From assembly GCA_937864225.1 (NCBI GenBank), contig CALMJK010000002.1, forward strand, positions 7,501 through 67,915: 60,415 bases of DNA. The letters are read 5' to 3'. The position numbers were made by a program, and so were the translations under genes. Origin of the DNA: an uncultured bacterium. Lineage in GTDB: Bacteria > Krumholzibacteriota > Krumholzibacteriia > LZORAL124-64-63. The notes beneath the pieces are model-generated. The model was not told the origin of the DNA. It saw only the letters and a program-made list of their open reading frames with translations, and searched no databases. Below, in pieces: positions 49,406 through 58,771 of the stretch (position 1 is the stretch's first letter; each line of letters starts with the position of its first letter).

Positions 49406-50299
49406 TCAGGCCAGCGCCGCGCGCATGGCCTCGCGAGGGACCGGCTCGCCGAACCACCAGGCGAAGGCGAGAGCGCCCTGCTCCAGCAACACGTCCCGTC
49501 CGTCCCTCCACGGCAGCGCCGGCCGGTCTGCGGCCGGCAACGCCGGACCGTAGCGCAGGTCCAGGACCAGCGAGCGCGAGCCCGTGGCCGCGCGGGGCAG
49601 GTAGGGCGCCGCCTCGACGCCCGCGGCCAGGCAAACCACCCAGATCGTCCGCTCGCCGGCCGTGGCCGGGTCGGCGTCCGTCAGGAGTTCGACGGTCACG
49701 CGCGGGGCCGGCGCGGCCGGGTCGTCCAGCCAGGCGCGGCAGCGGCGCACGCTGGCGGCCGAACGCGCGCGGATCACGACCCGCGGCAGGCCTCGATCCA
49801 GCAAGGCCAGCGCCGCCGCGCGCGCGGCGCCGCCCGAGCCGAGCACGATCCCGACGTCCGCGCGGCGGTCGTGCCCCCACGCTCGCGAGAGCACGCCGGC
49901 GATGCCGCCCACGTCCGTGTTGTGCCCTTCCCAGCGCCCCGCGCCGACGCGCACGGCGTTGACCGCGCCGGCCCGTTGCGCTGCGGGCGTGAGCTGGTCG
50001 CAGAGCGCGTGCGCCTCGGTCTTGAGCGGCGCCGTGACGTTGAAACCCGCCAAGCCCGGCGCGCCGCCCGGCGCCTTCAGCCGCGCCAGCTCGCCCGATC
50101 GCACGTGGATGGTGCCGTAAAGGTGCGGCAGCCCGCGCGCCCGCAGGGCGGCGGTCTGCAGCCGCGGCGACAGCGAGTGCGCGACGGGGTCGCCCACGAC
50201 GGCGTAGAACGGCGCGCCGGCGACCCAGACGCGCCCATCCCGCCTCCACCCCCCGGCCTGCGGCGCGGCTTCGAGCCGCAGGTCCGGCTCAATCGCCAC
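49406..50299 (-). CDS. aroE: Shikimate dehydrogenase
   Basis: AroE reduces 3-dehydroshikimate in aromatic amino acid synthesis. The 297-residue protein has the substrate motif HSLSP (41-45), catalytic K93 in FNVTAPLK, GHNTDVGG and the NADP-binding VLGSGGAARAAALALL. The first 28 residues are an extension. Start is GTG at 50299, overlapping the lgt 3' end by 11 bp. Confidence 0.92.
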   Translation of the reverse strand: MAIEPDLRLEAAPQAGGWRRDGRVWVAGAPFYAVVGDPVAHSLSPRLQTAALRARGLPHLYGTIHVRSGELARLKAPGGAPGLAGFNVTAPLKTEAHALCDQLTPAAQRAGAVNAVRVGAGRWEGHNTDVGGIAGVLSRAWGHDRRADVGIVLGSGGAARAAALALLDRGLPRVVIRARSAASVRRCRAWLDDPAAPAPRVTVELLTDADPATAGERTIWVVCLAAGVEAAPYLPRAATGSRSLVLDLRYGPALPAADRPALPWRDGRDVLLEQGALAFAWWFGEPVPREAMRAALA

Positions 50300-51056
50300 G
50301 GACCGCTCCCGCGCGCCCGCGCAGCCAGACCAGGAGCGCCAGGCCCGTCAGGATCAGCGCGAGGCTCACGATCTGGTTCACGGACAAACCCGCGGCCAGG
50401 CGAGCGCCGGGCTCGTAGTAACGGGCGAAATCCTCCACGAACCGCACGACGCCGTACAGGAACAGGAAACGAGCGAACGTGCCGCCCGTCGCGCCCGGGC
50501 GTCGCTCCAGCAGGAGCAGCGCGGCCAGGACCGCGAAGCCGCCCAGCGACCCGTAGAGCTGGCTCGGGTGCAGGGCGACGGCGCCGAAAACGCGGCTCGG
50601 CTCGGAACCGGCGGGGAAAACGACACCCCAGGGCAGGCGGGTCGGCGTGCCGAAGCAGCACCCGTTCAGGAAACACCCGAGGCGCGTGATGCCGATGCCC
50701 ATGACCACCGCGGGCGCCATGACGTCCGCCATGCGCAGAAACGGCACGCCTCTGCGCCGGCACAGCCACCAGACGGTCGCCGTCGCCAGGATGATGCCTC
50801 CGTAGAGGGTCAGGCCGCCTTCCCAGATGAAGAAGGCCCGCCACCAGGGATGGAACTCGCCCGGGTGGGTCAGAACGTACAGCAGGCGCACGCCGATCAG
50901 CGACGAGATCATCACCGCGAACGAGAGGTCCATCACGGTGTCCGCGTCCAACCCTCTCGCCTTGCCGCGCCGCAGGCACAGCAGGATGCCGAGCAGGAAG
51001 CTGACGGACAGCAGCAGGCCGTAGCTCTTGAGCGGCCCGAGGATCTCAGGATGCAT
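50289..51056 (-). CDS. lgt: Prolipoprotein diacylglyceryl transferase
   Basis: Lgt transfers diacylglycerol to the lipobox Cys of prolipoproteins in the inner membrane. The 255-residue protein has about seven membrane segments and the signature TRLGCFLNGCCFG near residues 122-134, the Cys-rich variant seen outside Proteobacteria. GGLTLYGG and HPSQLYGS are also conserved. It would act on the lipoprotein encoded at 7420-8289. It is 12 bp after rodA. Confidence 0.94.
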   Translation of the reverse strand: MHPEILGPLKSYGLLLSVSFLLGILLCLRRGKARGLDADTVMDLSFAVMISSLIGVRLLYVLTHPGEFHPWWRAFFIWEGGLTLYGGIILATATVWWLCRRRGVPFLRMADVMAPAVVMGIGITRLGCFLNGCCFGTPTRLPWGVVFPAGSEPSRVFGAVALHPSQLYGSLGGFAVLAALLLLERRPGATGGTFARFLFLYGVVRFVEDFARYYEPGARLAAGLSVNQIVSLALILTGLALLVWLRGRAGAVRGD

Positions 51057-51068
51057 TGCGGCCCCTCC

Positions 51069-52343
51069 TCACGCTTCGTAGTCGTGCGCGCCGACGTTGA
51101 TGAGCAGCCCCACGAGGAACGACGTGGTCAACAGATTGGAGCCACCGTAGCTGAGCAGCGGCAGCGGCACGCCCGTCACCGGCAGCAGGCCGCACGTGAT
51201 GGAAATGTTGACCACGACGTGGAAGCACAGATAGGCGACGGCGCCGATCGCCACGAAGGAGGCGAAGGGACGGCGCGCCCCTTCGGCCACGCTCAGACCC
51301 CGCAGGATGAGGGCCAAGAAAAGTCCCAGCAGGACGCTCGCGCCCAGCAATCCCAGTTCCTCTCCCACGACGGCGAAGATGAAGTCCGTGTGCCGTTCCG
51401 GCAGAAAGGCGAGTCCCTTCTGGGTGCCGTGCAGGTAGCCCGCCCCGAACAGTCCGCCGGACCCGATGGCGACCTTCGACTGGAAGACCTGATATCCGGC
51501 CCCCTGCGTGTCGCGCGCGGGGTCGAAGAAGGTCAGGATCCGTTCCTGCTGATAGCCGTGAAGCAGCTTCCACAGCAGCGGGATGCCCAGACCGGTCGCG
51601 ATGTTTCCGAGCAGCAGCAGGACACCCGCGCCCAGGCGGAAGCGCGCCAGGTAGAGGATGCCCATGAACAGGAACAGGTACAGGCCCCAAGGCCAGGCGC
51701 GCTGGGCGACCGTCTCCGAATAGAAGCTGATCACGGCGCTCAGCGCGGGCGACACCACCGCCAGCAGGAAGGTCCACGAGGTGCCGTACCAGAAGAGCAT
51801 CAGCAGCCAGATGGCAGGAAACGCCAGCGCCGTGCCCAGATCCGGCTCCTTGAGCACGAGCAGGAACAGGGCGGCGGTCAAGCCGAACGACGCGGCCACG
51901 GGGCGCAGCTGGCCGCGTTCGGGCAGGCGGCGCGCGAAGAGCCGCGCCAGGACCAGCACGAGGCAAACCTTGGCCATTTCGGCGGGCTGCAGGCGGATCG
52001 GGCCGAAGTCGAACCACCGGCGCGCCCCCGCGACCAGCGGCCCCGCCGCCAGGACCAGCACGAGGGCGGCCAACGCTCCCAGGTAGAACACCGAGGTCAG
52101 CGCCTCGAGATGGCGCAGCGGGACGCGCGCGGCCAGCGACAGCGTGGTCCAGCCCAGCCCGAGCCAGATCACCTGACGCCAGAACACGGATTTTGCCACG
52201 CCCGGGTCGAAAACCTCATAGGGACCGCGAATCCCTTCCGTCACGCTCCAGAGCACGGTCAGCCCGTACACGCCCAACGCCAGGTAGAGCAGCGGCAGGC
52301 GCAGATCGCCCGGGGGTCTGAGCCACGCGAGCAATGTCCTCAT
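51069..52343 (-). CDS. rodA: Rod-shape peptidoglycan polymerase RodA (SEDS family)
   Basis: RodA is the SEDS glycosyltransferase that polymerises lipid II during elongation. The 424-residue protein has about ten membrane segments, the KEPDLGTAL motif with the essential Asp, and the C-terminal TGVPLPLLSYGGS signature. The ATG overlaps the PBP2 stop by 4 bp, coupling it to its partner transpeptidase. Confidence 0.95.
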   Translation of the reverse strand: MRTLLAWLRPPGDLRLPLLYLALGVYGLTVLWSVTEGIRGPYEVFDPGVAKSVFWRQVIWLGLGWTTLSLAARVPLRHLEALTSVFYLGALAALVLVLAAGPLVAGARRWFDFGPIRLQPAEMAKVCLVLVLARLFARRLPERGQLRPVAASFGLTAALFLLVLKEPDLGTALAFPAIWLLMLFWYGTSWTFLLAVVSPALSAVISFYSETVAQRAWPWGLYLFLFMGILYLARFRLGAGVLLLLGNIATGLGIPLLWKLLHGYQQERILTFFDPARDTQGAGYQVFQSKVAIGSGGLFGAGYLHGTQKGLAFLPERHTDFIFAVVGEELGLLGASVLLGLFLALILRGLSVAEGARRPFASFVAIGAVAYLCFHVVVNISITCGLLPVTGVPLPLLSYGGSNLLTTSFLVGLLINVGAHDYEA

Positions 52344-54142
52344 GCGGGCCTCCGGGGACCGACGGCGAGCGTGACGTTGGCGGCGGCGAGCGAATCCGCC
52401 GCGGCCTCCCTCGCGAACCAGGCGGCGAGCCAGCGCCTCGCCACCGGCGCGGCGACCGCGCCGCCGTGCCCGCCGTTCTCCAGCATGACGGCCATGGCCA
52501 CGGCGGGAGCCTCGGCCGGAGCGTAGCAGATGAACCAGGCGTGGTCCTCGCCGTGCGGATTCTGCGCCGTGCCGGTCTTGCCCGCGACGCGCACCCCCCG
52601 CACTCTGGCGGCGCCGCCCGTGCCCTCCTCCACCACACGCGTCATCGTGTCCCTCACCCAGGCCAGATGGGCTTCCGCGATGGGCAGCGGCCCGGGCGGG
52701 TTGCCTTGCTCGTCCAGCAGGAAGTGGGGCCGCTCCACCTTTCCCGAGGTGGCCACGGTCGCCGTCAGCATGGCCATTTGCAGCGGCGTCACCAGAATCT
52801 CCCCTTGCCCGATCGCGTTGTTGAGCATCACGCCCCTGGTCCAGCCCTGCTTGCCGAAGCGCCTGTTGTACCAGTCCGAGGAGGGGATGAAGCCGGCCGA
52901 CTCGTTGCGGAAAGGCGAGCCCGTGGGCGCCCCCAGGTGCAGGGCCAGCGCGGTGCGCCGCAGTTGGTCGATGTCCAGGCGCAGCCCGAGTTGGTAATAG
53001 AACGTGTCACAGGACCGGATGAGCCCCTGTTCGTGATCCACCCAGCCGTGCCCCTCTTTCTTCCAACAGCGGAAGAACCGGCCCCCGAACTGGTAGCCGC
53101 CGTAGCAAGGCTGGAAGGCCGAGGTCGGCGCCACGGCGCCGACCTGCAAGCCACACAGCGACGTCACGATCTTGTAGGGCGATCCGGGCGGGTAAGTGCC
53201 CTGCGCGAGACGATTGAACAGCGGCCGGTCGGGATGGTCGCGCAACGTCTCCCAGTCCCCCGTCGAAATGCCCCCCACGAAAAGGTTGGGGTCGTAGGTC
53301 GGGCTGCTGTAGGCCGCGAGCACCTCCCCCGACGGCAGCGCCAGGGCCAGCGCCGCGCCCGGTCGCCCCGCCATCGCCGCGGCGAGCGTTTCTTGCATCG
53401 CCAGCGAGAGCGCCAACGTGACGTCCTCGCCGGACAGCACGGGGTCGAGCCAGAGGGTCTGGCGCCCGACCACGCGTCCGGCCGCGTTGACTTCCTCGAT
53501 CCGGGTGCCGGCCCGTCCCCGCAGGCGCGTCTCGAGCGCGGCCTCCACGCCCGCCTTCCCGACGAGGTCGCCCGGCGCGTAGACGCCGGGCGGGCGCGCC
53601 GTGTCCATTTCGGCCTGGGTCACCTCGCCGACGTAGCCGATCAGGTGCGCCAGCAACGGCCCGTGCACGTAGCGCCGCCGCGTCCGGGCCTCCACGCGTG
53701 CGCCCCGCAGCTGCGCGCGACGTTCCTCGACCGCCGCGATCTGGGGCATGCTCGCGCCCGGCACCACGGTCAGCCGTTCCTGACCCCGCCCGCGGTCGCG
53801 CTTGAGGCGCGTCAGCGTCTCCTCGCGCGGCAGATCGAACCAGGCGATCAGCCGCGCGAGCGTCGTGTCGGGCGCGATCTGTCCGCCGCGGCCCAGCGCG
53901 CCGGCGGGCACGGTGATGTCGGCGACGTAGACGATATCGGCGAGCACTTTGCCGTCGCGGTCGAGGATGCGCCCTCGCGGCGCCCGCACGCGGGTGCGAA
54001 CCTGGCGGTTCTCCACGGAACGCTGCGCGAAATCCCCGTGTTTGACGATCTGCAGGCCGAAGAGATTGACCAGCAGCAGCGCGAACAGCACGAGCAGCGT
54101 GAGACGATAGACGGGAGCGCGCTGCGGACGATGCGAAAGCAC
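52340..54142 (-). CDS. mrdA: Elongation-specific penicillin-binding protein 2
   Basis: PBP2 is the class B transpeptidase partner of RodA. The 600-residue protein has an N-terminal membrane anchor (about 13-32), a dimerisation/pedestal domain with RGRILDRDGKVLA, and the transpeptidase: SPYK as SxxK, SCD as SxN, and KTGTAQ. All key residues are present. Start is GTG at 54142, 8 bp after mreD. Confidence 0.95.
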   Translation of the reverse strand: MLSHRPQRAPVYRLTLLVLFALLLVNLFGLQIVKHGDFAQRSVENRQVRTRVRAPRGRILDRDGKVLADIVYVADITVPAGALGRGGQIAPDTTLARLIAWFDLPREETLTRLKRDRGRGQERLTVVPGASMPQIAAVEERRAQLRGARVEARTRRRYVHGPLLAHLIGYVGEVTQAEMDTARPPGVYAPGDLVGKAGVEAALETRLRGRAGTRIEEVNAAGRVVGRQTLWLDPVLSGEDVTLALSLAMQETLAAAMAGRPGAALALALPSGEVLAAYSSPTYDPNLFVGGISTGDWETLRDHPDRPLFNRLAQGTYPPGSPYKIVTSLCGLQVGAVAPTSAFQPCYGGYQFGGRFFRCWKKEGHGWVDHEQGLIRSCDTFYYQLGLRLDIDQLRRTALALHLGAPTGSPFRNESAGFIPSSDWYNRRFGKQGWTRGVMLNNAIGQGEILVTPLQMAMLTATVATSGKVERPHFLLDEQGNPPGPLPIAEAHLAWVRDTMTRVVEEGTGGAARVRGVRVAGKTGTAQNPHGEDHAWFICYAPAEAPAVAMAVMLENGGHGGAVAAPVARRWLAAWFAREAAADSLAAANVTLAVGPRRPA

Positions 54143-54150
54143 GGCGCCCC

Positions 54151-54633
54151 CTAATCATCCTGTGCGAAGATGCCCAAACGTTCGGCCAGGCGGAGCAGGG
54201 GGAATCCCACCAGGCCGCTGTAGAGGGCCGCCGGCAAGACTTGCAGTAGGAAGGGCGCCGGACGTCCGAAATGGCCGTCGATCAGCAGCACGATCGTGCC
54301 ATGCACCAGCGCCGCCAGGCCCACGAGCACCGACACGACGGCCGTCAGGCTGTACACCAGGCGGTCGCGCAACTGTCCGCAACCATAGCCGACCAGCGCC
54401 AGGGCGAGGGCGTGCAGGCCCAGCAACGGCGGATTCGCCAGATCCAGGATCAACCCCAGGGCGAACCCGCCTAGCGTGGCGCTGGCCGCGCCGCGCGAGA
54501 GAGCCAGCAGCACCGTGCCGATCGCCGCGAAATCTGGCGCGATACCGGCGAAATCGATGGCGGGCGCGACGAACGCCTCGCCCAGGAAGGCCACCGCGGC
54601 CGCCCAGATCCAGGCGCGCGGACCAGCACTCAC
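54151..54633 (-). CDS. mreD: Rod shape-determining protein MreD
   Basis: The 160-residue membrane protein has about five hydrophobic segments and the MreD-like LALSRGAASATLGGFALGLILD region. Sequence conservation in MreD is low, so position supports the call: it lies between mreC and PBP2. Start is GTG at 54633 overlapping the mreC stop (GTGA), with GGAGCG upstream. A longer in-frame extension through mreC is rejected. Confidence 0.85.
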   Translation of the reverse strand: MSAGPRAWIWAAAVAFLGEAFVAPAIDFAGIAPDFAAIGTVLLALSRGAASATLGGFALGLILDLANPPLLGLHALALALVGYGCGQLRDRLVYSLTAVVSVLVGLAALVHGTIVLLIDGHFGRPAPFLLQVLPAALYSGLVGFPLLRLAERLGIFAQDD

Positions 54634-55553
54634 GGCGCTCCCCTCTCGGCCCCCGCAACGGCGCCCGCGGTGTCGGCGACGGCGCGCGCGCTGTCGGAGA
54701 CCTCCGGCGACAGGGCCGGTAGATACCAGGCTCCGGGGCGAGTCACGACGAAAACCACTTCGTTTTGCGTGAGCGAGGCCAGCGGCCTCACTCGGATCAC
54801 CTTGAAGATCTGATCCGGCGGCGCCGCCACTTCCGTCACGACCCCCACGGGAAGCCCGGGCGGGAAGCCCGCCTCCGCGCGCCCCCCTGGCCCGGCGTCG
54901 CGCACCTCCGCGATGCCGGAGGTCAACACGCGGTCTCCGACCACGATCTGCGCGTCGCGCGCGACCATTTCGAGGCGAAACTCGCCGTCGTTCGCGCGCA
55001 GGATACCGAGGATTCCGGAACTCTCGATCTCGCAGCCGATGGCCACGTCCGGCGAGGCGATCAGCTCCACCCACGCCTCGAACGACCCCACGGGCTGCCG
55101 GACGCGCCCGATCAGTCCGGTGGGGGCCAGCACCGCCTGATACGGCTCCCACACGAGCGGACGCGGGCTGCGGATCTTGATCAGCGAGGGCAAGCGGCCC
55201 GCGCGGTAGGCGACGACGTCGCACGGCTGCAGAGCGCCCAAGCTGGCGGCCGCCAGGCCGGCGGCTTGGCGCAGGCGATCCGCGTCCCGCCGCAGGCGCG
55301 CCGCGCCGATCCGCTCGAGTTCCAACTCCGCCACGCGCGCGCGCAGCTCGCCGTTCTCCCGCCGCACGCGTCCCACTTCCCGGATGAAGGCCCGCAGCCG
55401 CATGACCGGTTCCGTCGTGAAAGCGCCTAGGGCGTCCGCGACCCGCACCTGCGCGGCGTCGGGCATCGACAGCAAACCGACGGCCACGCCGATGCAGACG
55501 AGAAGCAGAGTGCGTTCTGCTTGACGGGACGAGATGAAGCCGCGCTTGGACAT
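54630..55553 (-). CDS. mreC: Rod shape-determining protein MreC
   Basis: MreC organises the elongasome from the periplasm. The 307-residue protein has an N-terminal membrane segment, a coiled coil (RRENGELRARVAELELERI), then the beta domain (GLIGRVRQPVGSFEAWVELI, GDRVLTSGI, FPPGLPVGVVTEV). The last 30 residues are an Ala-rich tail. It lies 6 bp after mreB. Confidence 0.94.
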   Translation of the reverse strand: MSKRGFISSRQAERTLLLVCIGVAVGLLSMPDAAQVRVADALGAFTTEPVMRLRAFIREVGRVRRENGELRARVAELELERIGAARLRRDADRLRQAAGLAAASLGALQPCDVVAYRAGRLPSLIKIRSPRPLVWEPYQAVLAPTGLIGRVRQPVGSFEAWVELIASPDVAIGCEIESSGILGILRANDGEFRLEMVARDAQIVVGDRVLTSGIAEVRDAGPGGRAEAGFPPGLPVGVVTEVAAPPDQIFKVIRVRPLASLTQNEVVFVVTRPGAWYLPALSPEVSDSARAVADTAGAVAGAERGAP

Positions 55554-55559
55554 GGTCCC

Positions 55560-56594
55560 TCAGTCGCGCGCGCTCTTCATGATCACCGGGCGATACCTAT
55601 CGAAATCGTCCAGGATCTTGCCGGTGCCCAGGACGACGCAGAAGAGGGGATCGTCCATCAGGTTGATCGGCAGATCGGTCTGCTCCCGCAGCAGTTCCGG
55701 CAGGCCTCTGAGCAGCGCGCCGCCGCCCGTCATCACAATGCCCCGGTCCTTGATGTCGGCGGCCAGCTCGGGCGGCGTCTGCTCGAGGGCGTGTTTGAGC
55801 GCGTCGGAGATGGCCTGGATCGGCTCCTGGAGCGCCTCGCGAATCTCCAGCGTGGAGATTTTCTGGGTCTTGGGGATGCCGGTGACCTGGTCGAGACCTT
55901 TCACCTCCATCTCCTCTTCCTTCTCGAGGCGGAAGGCGGTGCCGACCTTCTTCTTGATTGCCTCCGCGGTCTGGTCGCCGATCAGGAGGTTGTGGTTCTT
56001 CTTGATATAGATGACGATCGCCTCGTCCATCTCGTCGCCGCCCACGCGGATCGAAGTGTCGCAGACGATGCCGTTGAGCGCGATGACGGCGATCTCGGTG
56101 GTGCCGCCCCCGATGTCGATGATCATGTTGCCGCTCGGCTGGTCCACGGGCAACCCGACACCGATCGCCGCGGCGATCGGCTCGGCGACCAGGAACACTT
56201 CGCGCGCCCCCGCGTGCTTGGCCGAATCGCGCACGGCTCGCTTCTCCACCTCCGTGATGCCGGACGGCACGCAGATCACGATGCGCGGGGCGACGAAGTG
56301 CCGCTTCTTTTGCGCGATCTTGATGAATTCCCGCAGCATGTACTCCGTGACCTCGAAATCGGCGATCACGCCGTCCTTCAGCGGCCGGATGGCGGCGATG
56401 CTGTCGGGTGTCTTGCCCAGCATCGCCTTGGCCTCGGACCCGACGGCGTAGACCTTGCCCGTCTGCCGGTTGATGGCCACGACCGAGGGCTGGTTCAGGA
56501 CGATGCCCTTGCCCTTGATGTAGACCAGGGTGTTGGCCGTGCCCAGGTCGATCGCGATGTCGTTGGTCAGCAGACCCGCCAGACGGTTCATCAT
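55560..56594 (-). CDS. mreB: Rod shape-determining actin homologue MreB
   Basis: MreB is the membrane-associated actin that positions wall synthesis. The 344-residue protein has phosphate 1 DLGTANTLVY, VPSGITEVEKRAV, phosphate 2 IIDIGGGTTEIAVI, GGDEMDEAI and the adenosine motif MTGGGALLRGL. Two adjacent ATGs open the gene; AAGGAA precedes them. It follows radC by 7 bp, an arrangement (radC-mreBCD) common in many phyla. Confidence 0.97.
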   Translation of the reverse strand: MMNRLAGLLTNDIAIDLGTANTLVYIKGKGIVLNQPSVVAINRQTGKVYAVGSEAKAMLGKTPDSIAAIRPLKDGVIADFEVTEYMLREFIKIAQKKRHFVAPRIVICVPSGITEVEKRAVRDSAKHAGAREVFLVAEPIAAAIGVGLPVDQPSGNMIIDIGGGTTEIAVIALNGIVCDTSIRVGGDEMDEAIVIYIKKNHNLLIGDQTAEAIKKKVGTAFRLEKEEEMEVKGLDQVTGIPKTQKISTLEIREALQEPIQAISDALKHALEQTPPELAADIKDRGIVMTGGGALLRGLPELLREQTDLPINLMDDPLFCVVLGTGKILDDFDRYRPVIMKSARD

Positions 56595-56601
56595 GTTTCC
56601 T

Positions 56602-57348
56602 TCACCCTTCGGAGTCGGCGGACATCTCACTCCCGCCGCTCGGTTCCGGTCCGGGCCATCCGTGTTCCCGGATGCTCACGAATTCGCCTCTGCCGACCAC
56701 GATGTGGTCGAGCAGCTCGATTCCCAGCAACCGCCCGCAGCTCGCCAACCGCCCGGTCAGACCCAGGTCGTCGCCGCTCGGCCGCGCGCACCCCGACGGG
56801 TGGTTGTGCGCGGCGATGACCGCGGCGGCGCCCAGGGCGACCGCCCCGCGAAACAGCTCGCGCGGATGCACGAGCGAAGCGTCGAGGCAGCCGACCGAAA
56901 CCGTCTCCACCGCGAGCACGCAATGGCGCGCGTCGAGCAGCACGGCCAGGAAATGCTCCCGGTCGGCGCCGCGGAACTCCTCCTCCAGCAGGGGCAGGAG
57001 ATCCTGCGGGCGCGTGACCGCCAGCCCCAGCGTCCGCTCCGGCGCGCGCACGCGCGCGCCCAACTCGAATGCCGCAGCCAAGCGCGCCGCGCGCGCGATC
57101 CCCAGCCCCGGCTGCCGGCTCAGGGCCTGCGCGCGCTGCTCCGCCAACGCCGCCAGCGAACCGGCGCGTCCCAGCAAGCGCAGCGACAACTCGGGCGCCG
57201 GCACGCGGCCGCCGGGACCTAGCACCAGCGTCACGAGTTCCCCGGCGGAGAGCGATTTTGCGCCCCAGCGCAGCAACCTGTCGAGCGTTGACCCGGCGAC
57301 CGGCGCGGGCCGGGGCGACCACTCGAGCGTCGCCTCCTCCGCCGTCAT
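56602..57348 (-). CDS. radC: RadC-family (JAMM/MPN+) protein
   Basis: The 248-residue protein has an N-terminal helix-hairpin-helix-like region (about 70-100) and the JAMM metalloprotease-type site HNHPSG at 181-186 with a following Asp at 193-194, plus an upstream Glu. Family function in DNA repair is unproven. The ATG at 57348 is preferred because a promoter-like TTGCAA-16-TAGCAT overlaps an upstream in-frame ATG at 57372, which would therefore not be transcribed. No good Shine-Dalgarno sequence is seen before either. Confidence 0.9.
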   Translation of the reverse strand: MTAEEATLEWSPRPAPVAGSTLDRLLRWGAKSLSAGELVTLVLGPGGRVPAPELSLRLLGRAGSLAALAEQRAQALSRQPGLGIARAARLAAAFELGARVRAPERTLGLAVTRPQDLLPLLEEEFRGADREHFLAVLLDARHCVLAVETVSVGCLDASLVHPRELFRGAVALGAAAVIAAHNHPSGCARPSGDDLGLTGRLASCGRLLGIELLDHIVVGRGEFVSIREHGWPGPEPSGGSEMSADSEG

Positions 57349-57370
57349 CTGTATCTTGTTGCCGTGAAAC

Positions 57371-57398
57371 ATGCTACGCTGATCTGCGGCCGTTGCAA
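57371..57398 (-). promoter_or_regulatory. Possible promoter of radC and the mre cluster
   Basis: Minus-strand TTGCAA followed after 16 bp by TAGCAT (the latter at 57376-57371) resembles the rarA promoter in spacing and -10 form. Both hexamers match at 4 of 6. It would initiate about 15-20 bases before the ATG at 57348. Confidence 0.35.
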
Positions 57399-57520
57399 GG
57401 TAGCAGACGGCTCCCGTCCCGGCAACCACTTTTCTGGCGCCCGCGGCGCGGCATTCGCCCTTGCCGCGCTCCGGAGCGGCCCGTATCCTTCCCGCGCACC
57501 GCTGCCAGGAGGGCGCGCCG

Positions 57521-58771
57521 GTGACCGTCGATTCGCATTCCCCCGCTCCCCCCACCCTGGTGCGCAAGTACGGCGGCTCCTCGCTCGCCTCCGTCGACCG
57601 TTTGCGGGACGTGGCGCGGGCGCTCGCGGCCAAGCGCGCCCAGGGCCATCAGCTCGTGGTGGTCGTCAGCGCCATGGGCCGCACGACCGACGAGCTGTTG
57701 CGTCTCGCCCATCAGGTCGCCCCCCAGCCGCCGCGTCGCGAGCTGGACATGCTGCTGTCAGTGGGCGAACGCATCACGATGTCCCTCCTGTCGATGGCGC
57801 TCATCAGGGAGGGCTGCCCGGCGATCTCGTACACCGGTTCGCAGGTCGGCATCATCACCGACACGAGCCATACCGACGCGCGCATCATCGAGGTCCGCGC
57901 CGACCGGATCCGCGCCTCGCTCAAGGAGGGGCACGTGGTGGTGGTCGCCGGCTTCCAGGGCGTGAGCGTCGATCGCGAGATCACCACGCTCGGCCGCGGC
58001 GGCAGCGACACGACGGCGGTGGCTCTGGCCGCCGCCCTGGGCGCGCTGCGCTGCGAGATCCTGAAGGACGTGGACGGCGTCTTCACCGCCGACCCCCACA
58101 AGGTGTTCGCCGCGCGCCGTTACGATCATCTCTCCTACGAACAGATGCTGGAGATCGCCGAGGCCGGTTGCGGGGTCCTGCACGCGCGGGCCGTGGAGTA
58201 CGCCCAACAGCACGGCGTGCCGCTGCTGATCGCGTCGAGCTTCGGCGATGGGCCGGGCACCGCGATCGGGCCGCGCGCGCCCACGGACGATCCCGGCGCG
58301 CAACCCTGCCGCTGGCGCCCCCTCGCCCTGGACGTCCGGGAAGACGTGGCGCTGTGCGAACTCTGCGGCGACTTCCCGGACGGAGGCGCGGCGTGGTCGC
58401 GGCGCCTGGCGCGGGCGACCGCCCCCGAGACGCTGCTGGCGGAGTGGGTCGAGCAGGGCGGCCGGGAATTCCGCTGGGGCGCCGTCGGCGATCCGGAAGC
58501 GATGGGCAGGATCCACGCGGCGCTCGCCGCGGCGGTCGCGGCGGACGGAGGACAGCTCCGTTTCCTGCGGGGCCAAGCCTGCGTGAGCGTGGCGGGGACG
58601 CCGCGCGGCGGCGGCACGGCCGCGCGCGAGGCGCTGGCGCAGATTCTGGAGTCGTGCGGCGCCCGGGAATGGCTCGTGCGCGCCGACCACGCCGTGATCA
58701 GGTTGCTGATGCCGTCCGGGGACCTGCCGCGCCTGCTGGCCCCATTGCACGCGGCCCTCTTTCCGGCCTGA
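57521..58771 (+). CDS. lysC: Aspartate kinase
   Basis: Aspartokinase starts the Lys/Thr/Met pathway. The 416-residue protein has KYGGSSLA (16-23), [14 protein letters not shown], and the kinase signature [18 protein letters not shown], with [14 protein letters not shown] near residue 190. The catalytic domain is convincing. The C-terminal 150 residues would hold two ACT domains but are strongly divergent, so feedback control may be altered. Start is GTG at 57521 with GGAGG eight bases upstream. Its 3' end overlaps the convergent rhomboid gene by 74 bp. Confidence 0.92.
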   Translation: MTVDSHSPAPPTLVRKYGGSSLASVDRLRDVARALAAKRAQGHQLVVVVSAMGRTTDELLRLAHQVAPQPPRRELDMLLSVGERITMSLLSMALIREGCPAISYTGSQVGIITDTSHTDARIIEVRADRIRASLKEGHVVVVAGFQGVSVDREITTLGRGGSDTTAVALAAALGALRCEILKDVDGVFTADPHKVFAARRYDHLSYEQMLEIAEAGCGVLHARAVEYAQQHGVPLLIASSFGDGPGTAIGPRAPTDDPGAQPCRWRPLALDVREDVALCELCGDFPDGGAAWSRRLARATAPETLLAEWVEQGGREFRWGAVGDPEAMGRIHAALAAAVAADGGQLRFLRGQACVSVAGTPRGGGTAAREALAQILESCGAREWLVRADHAVIRLLMPSGDLPRLLAPLHAALFPA

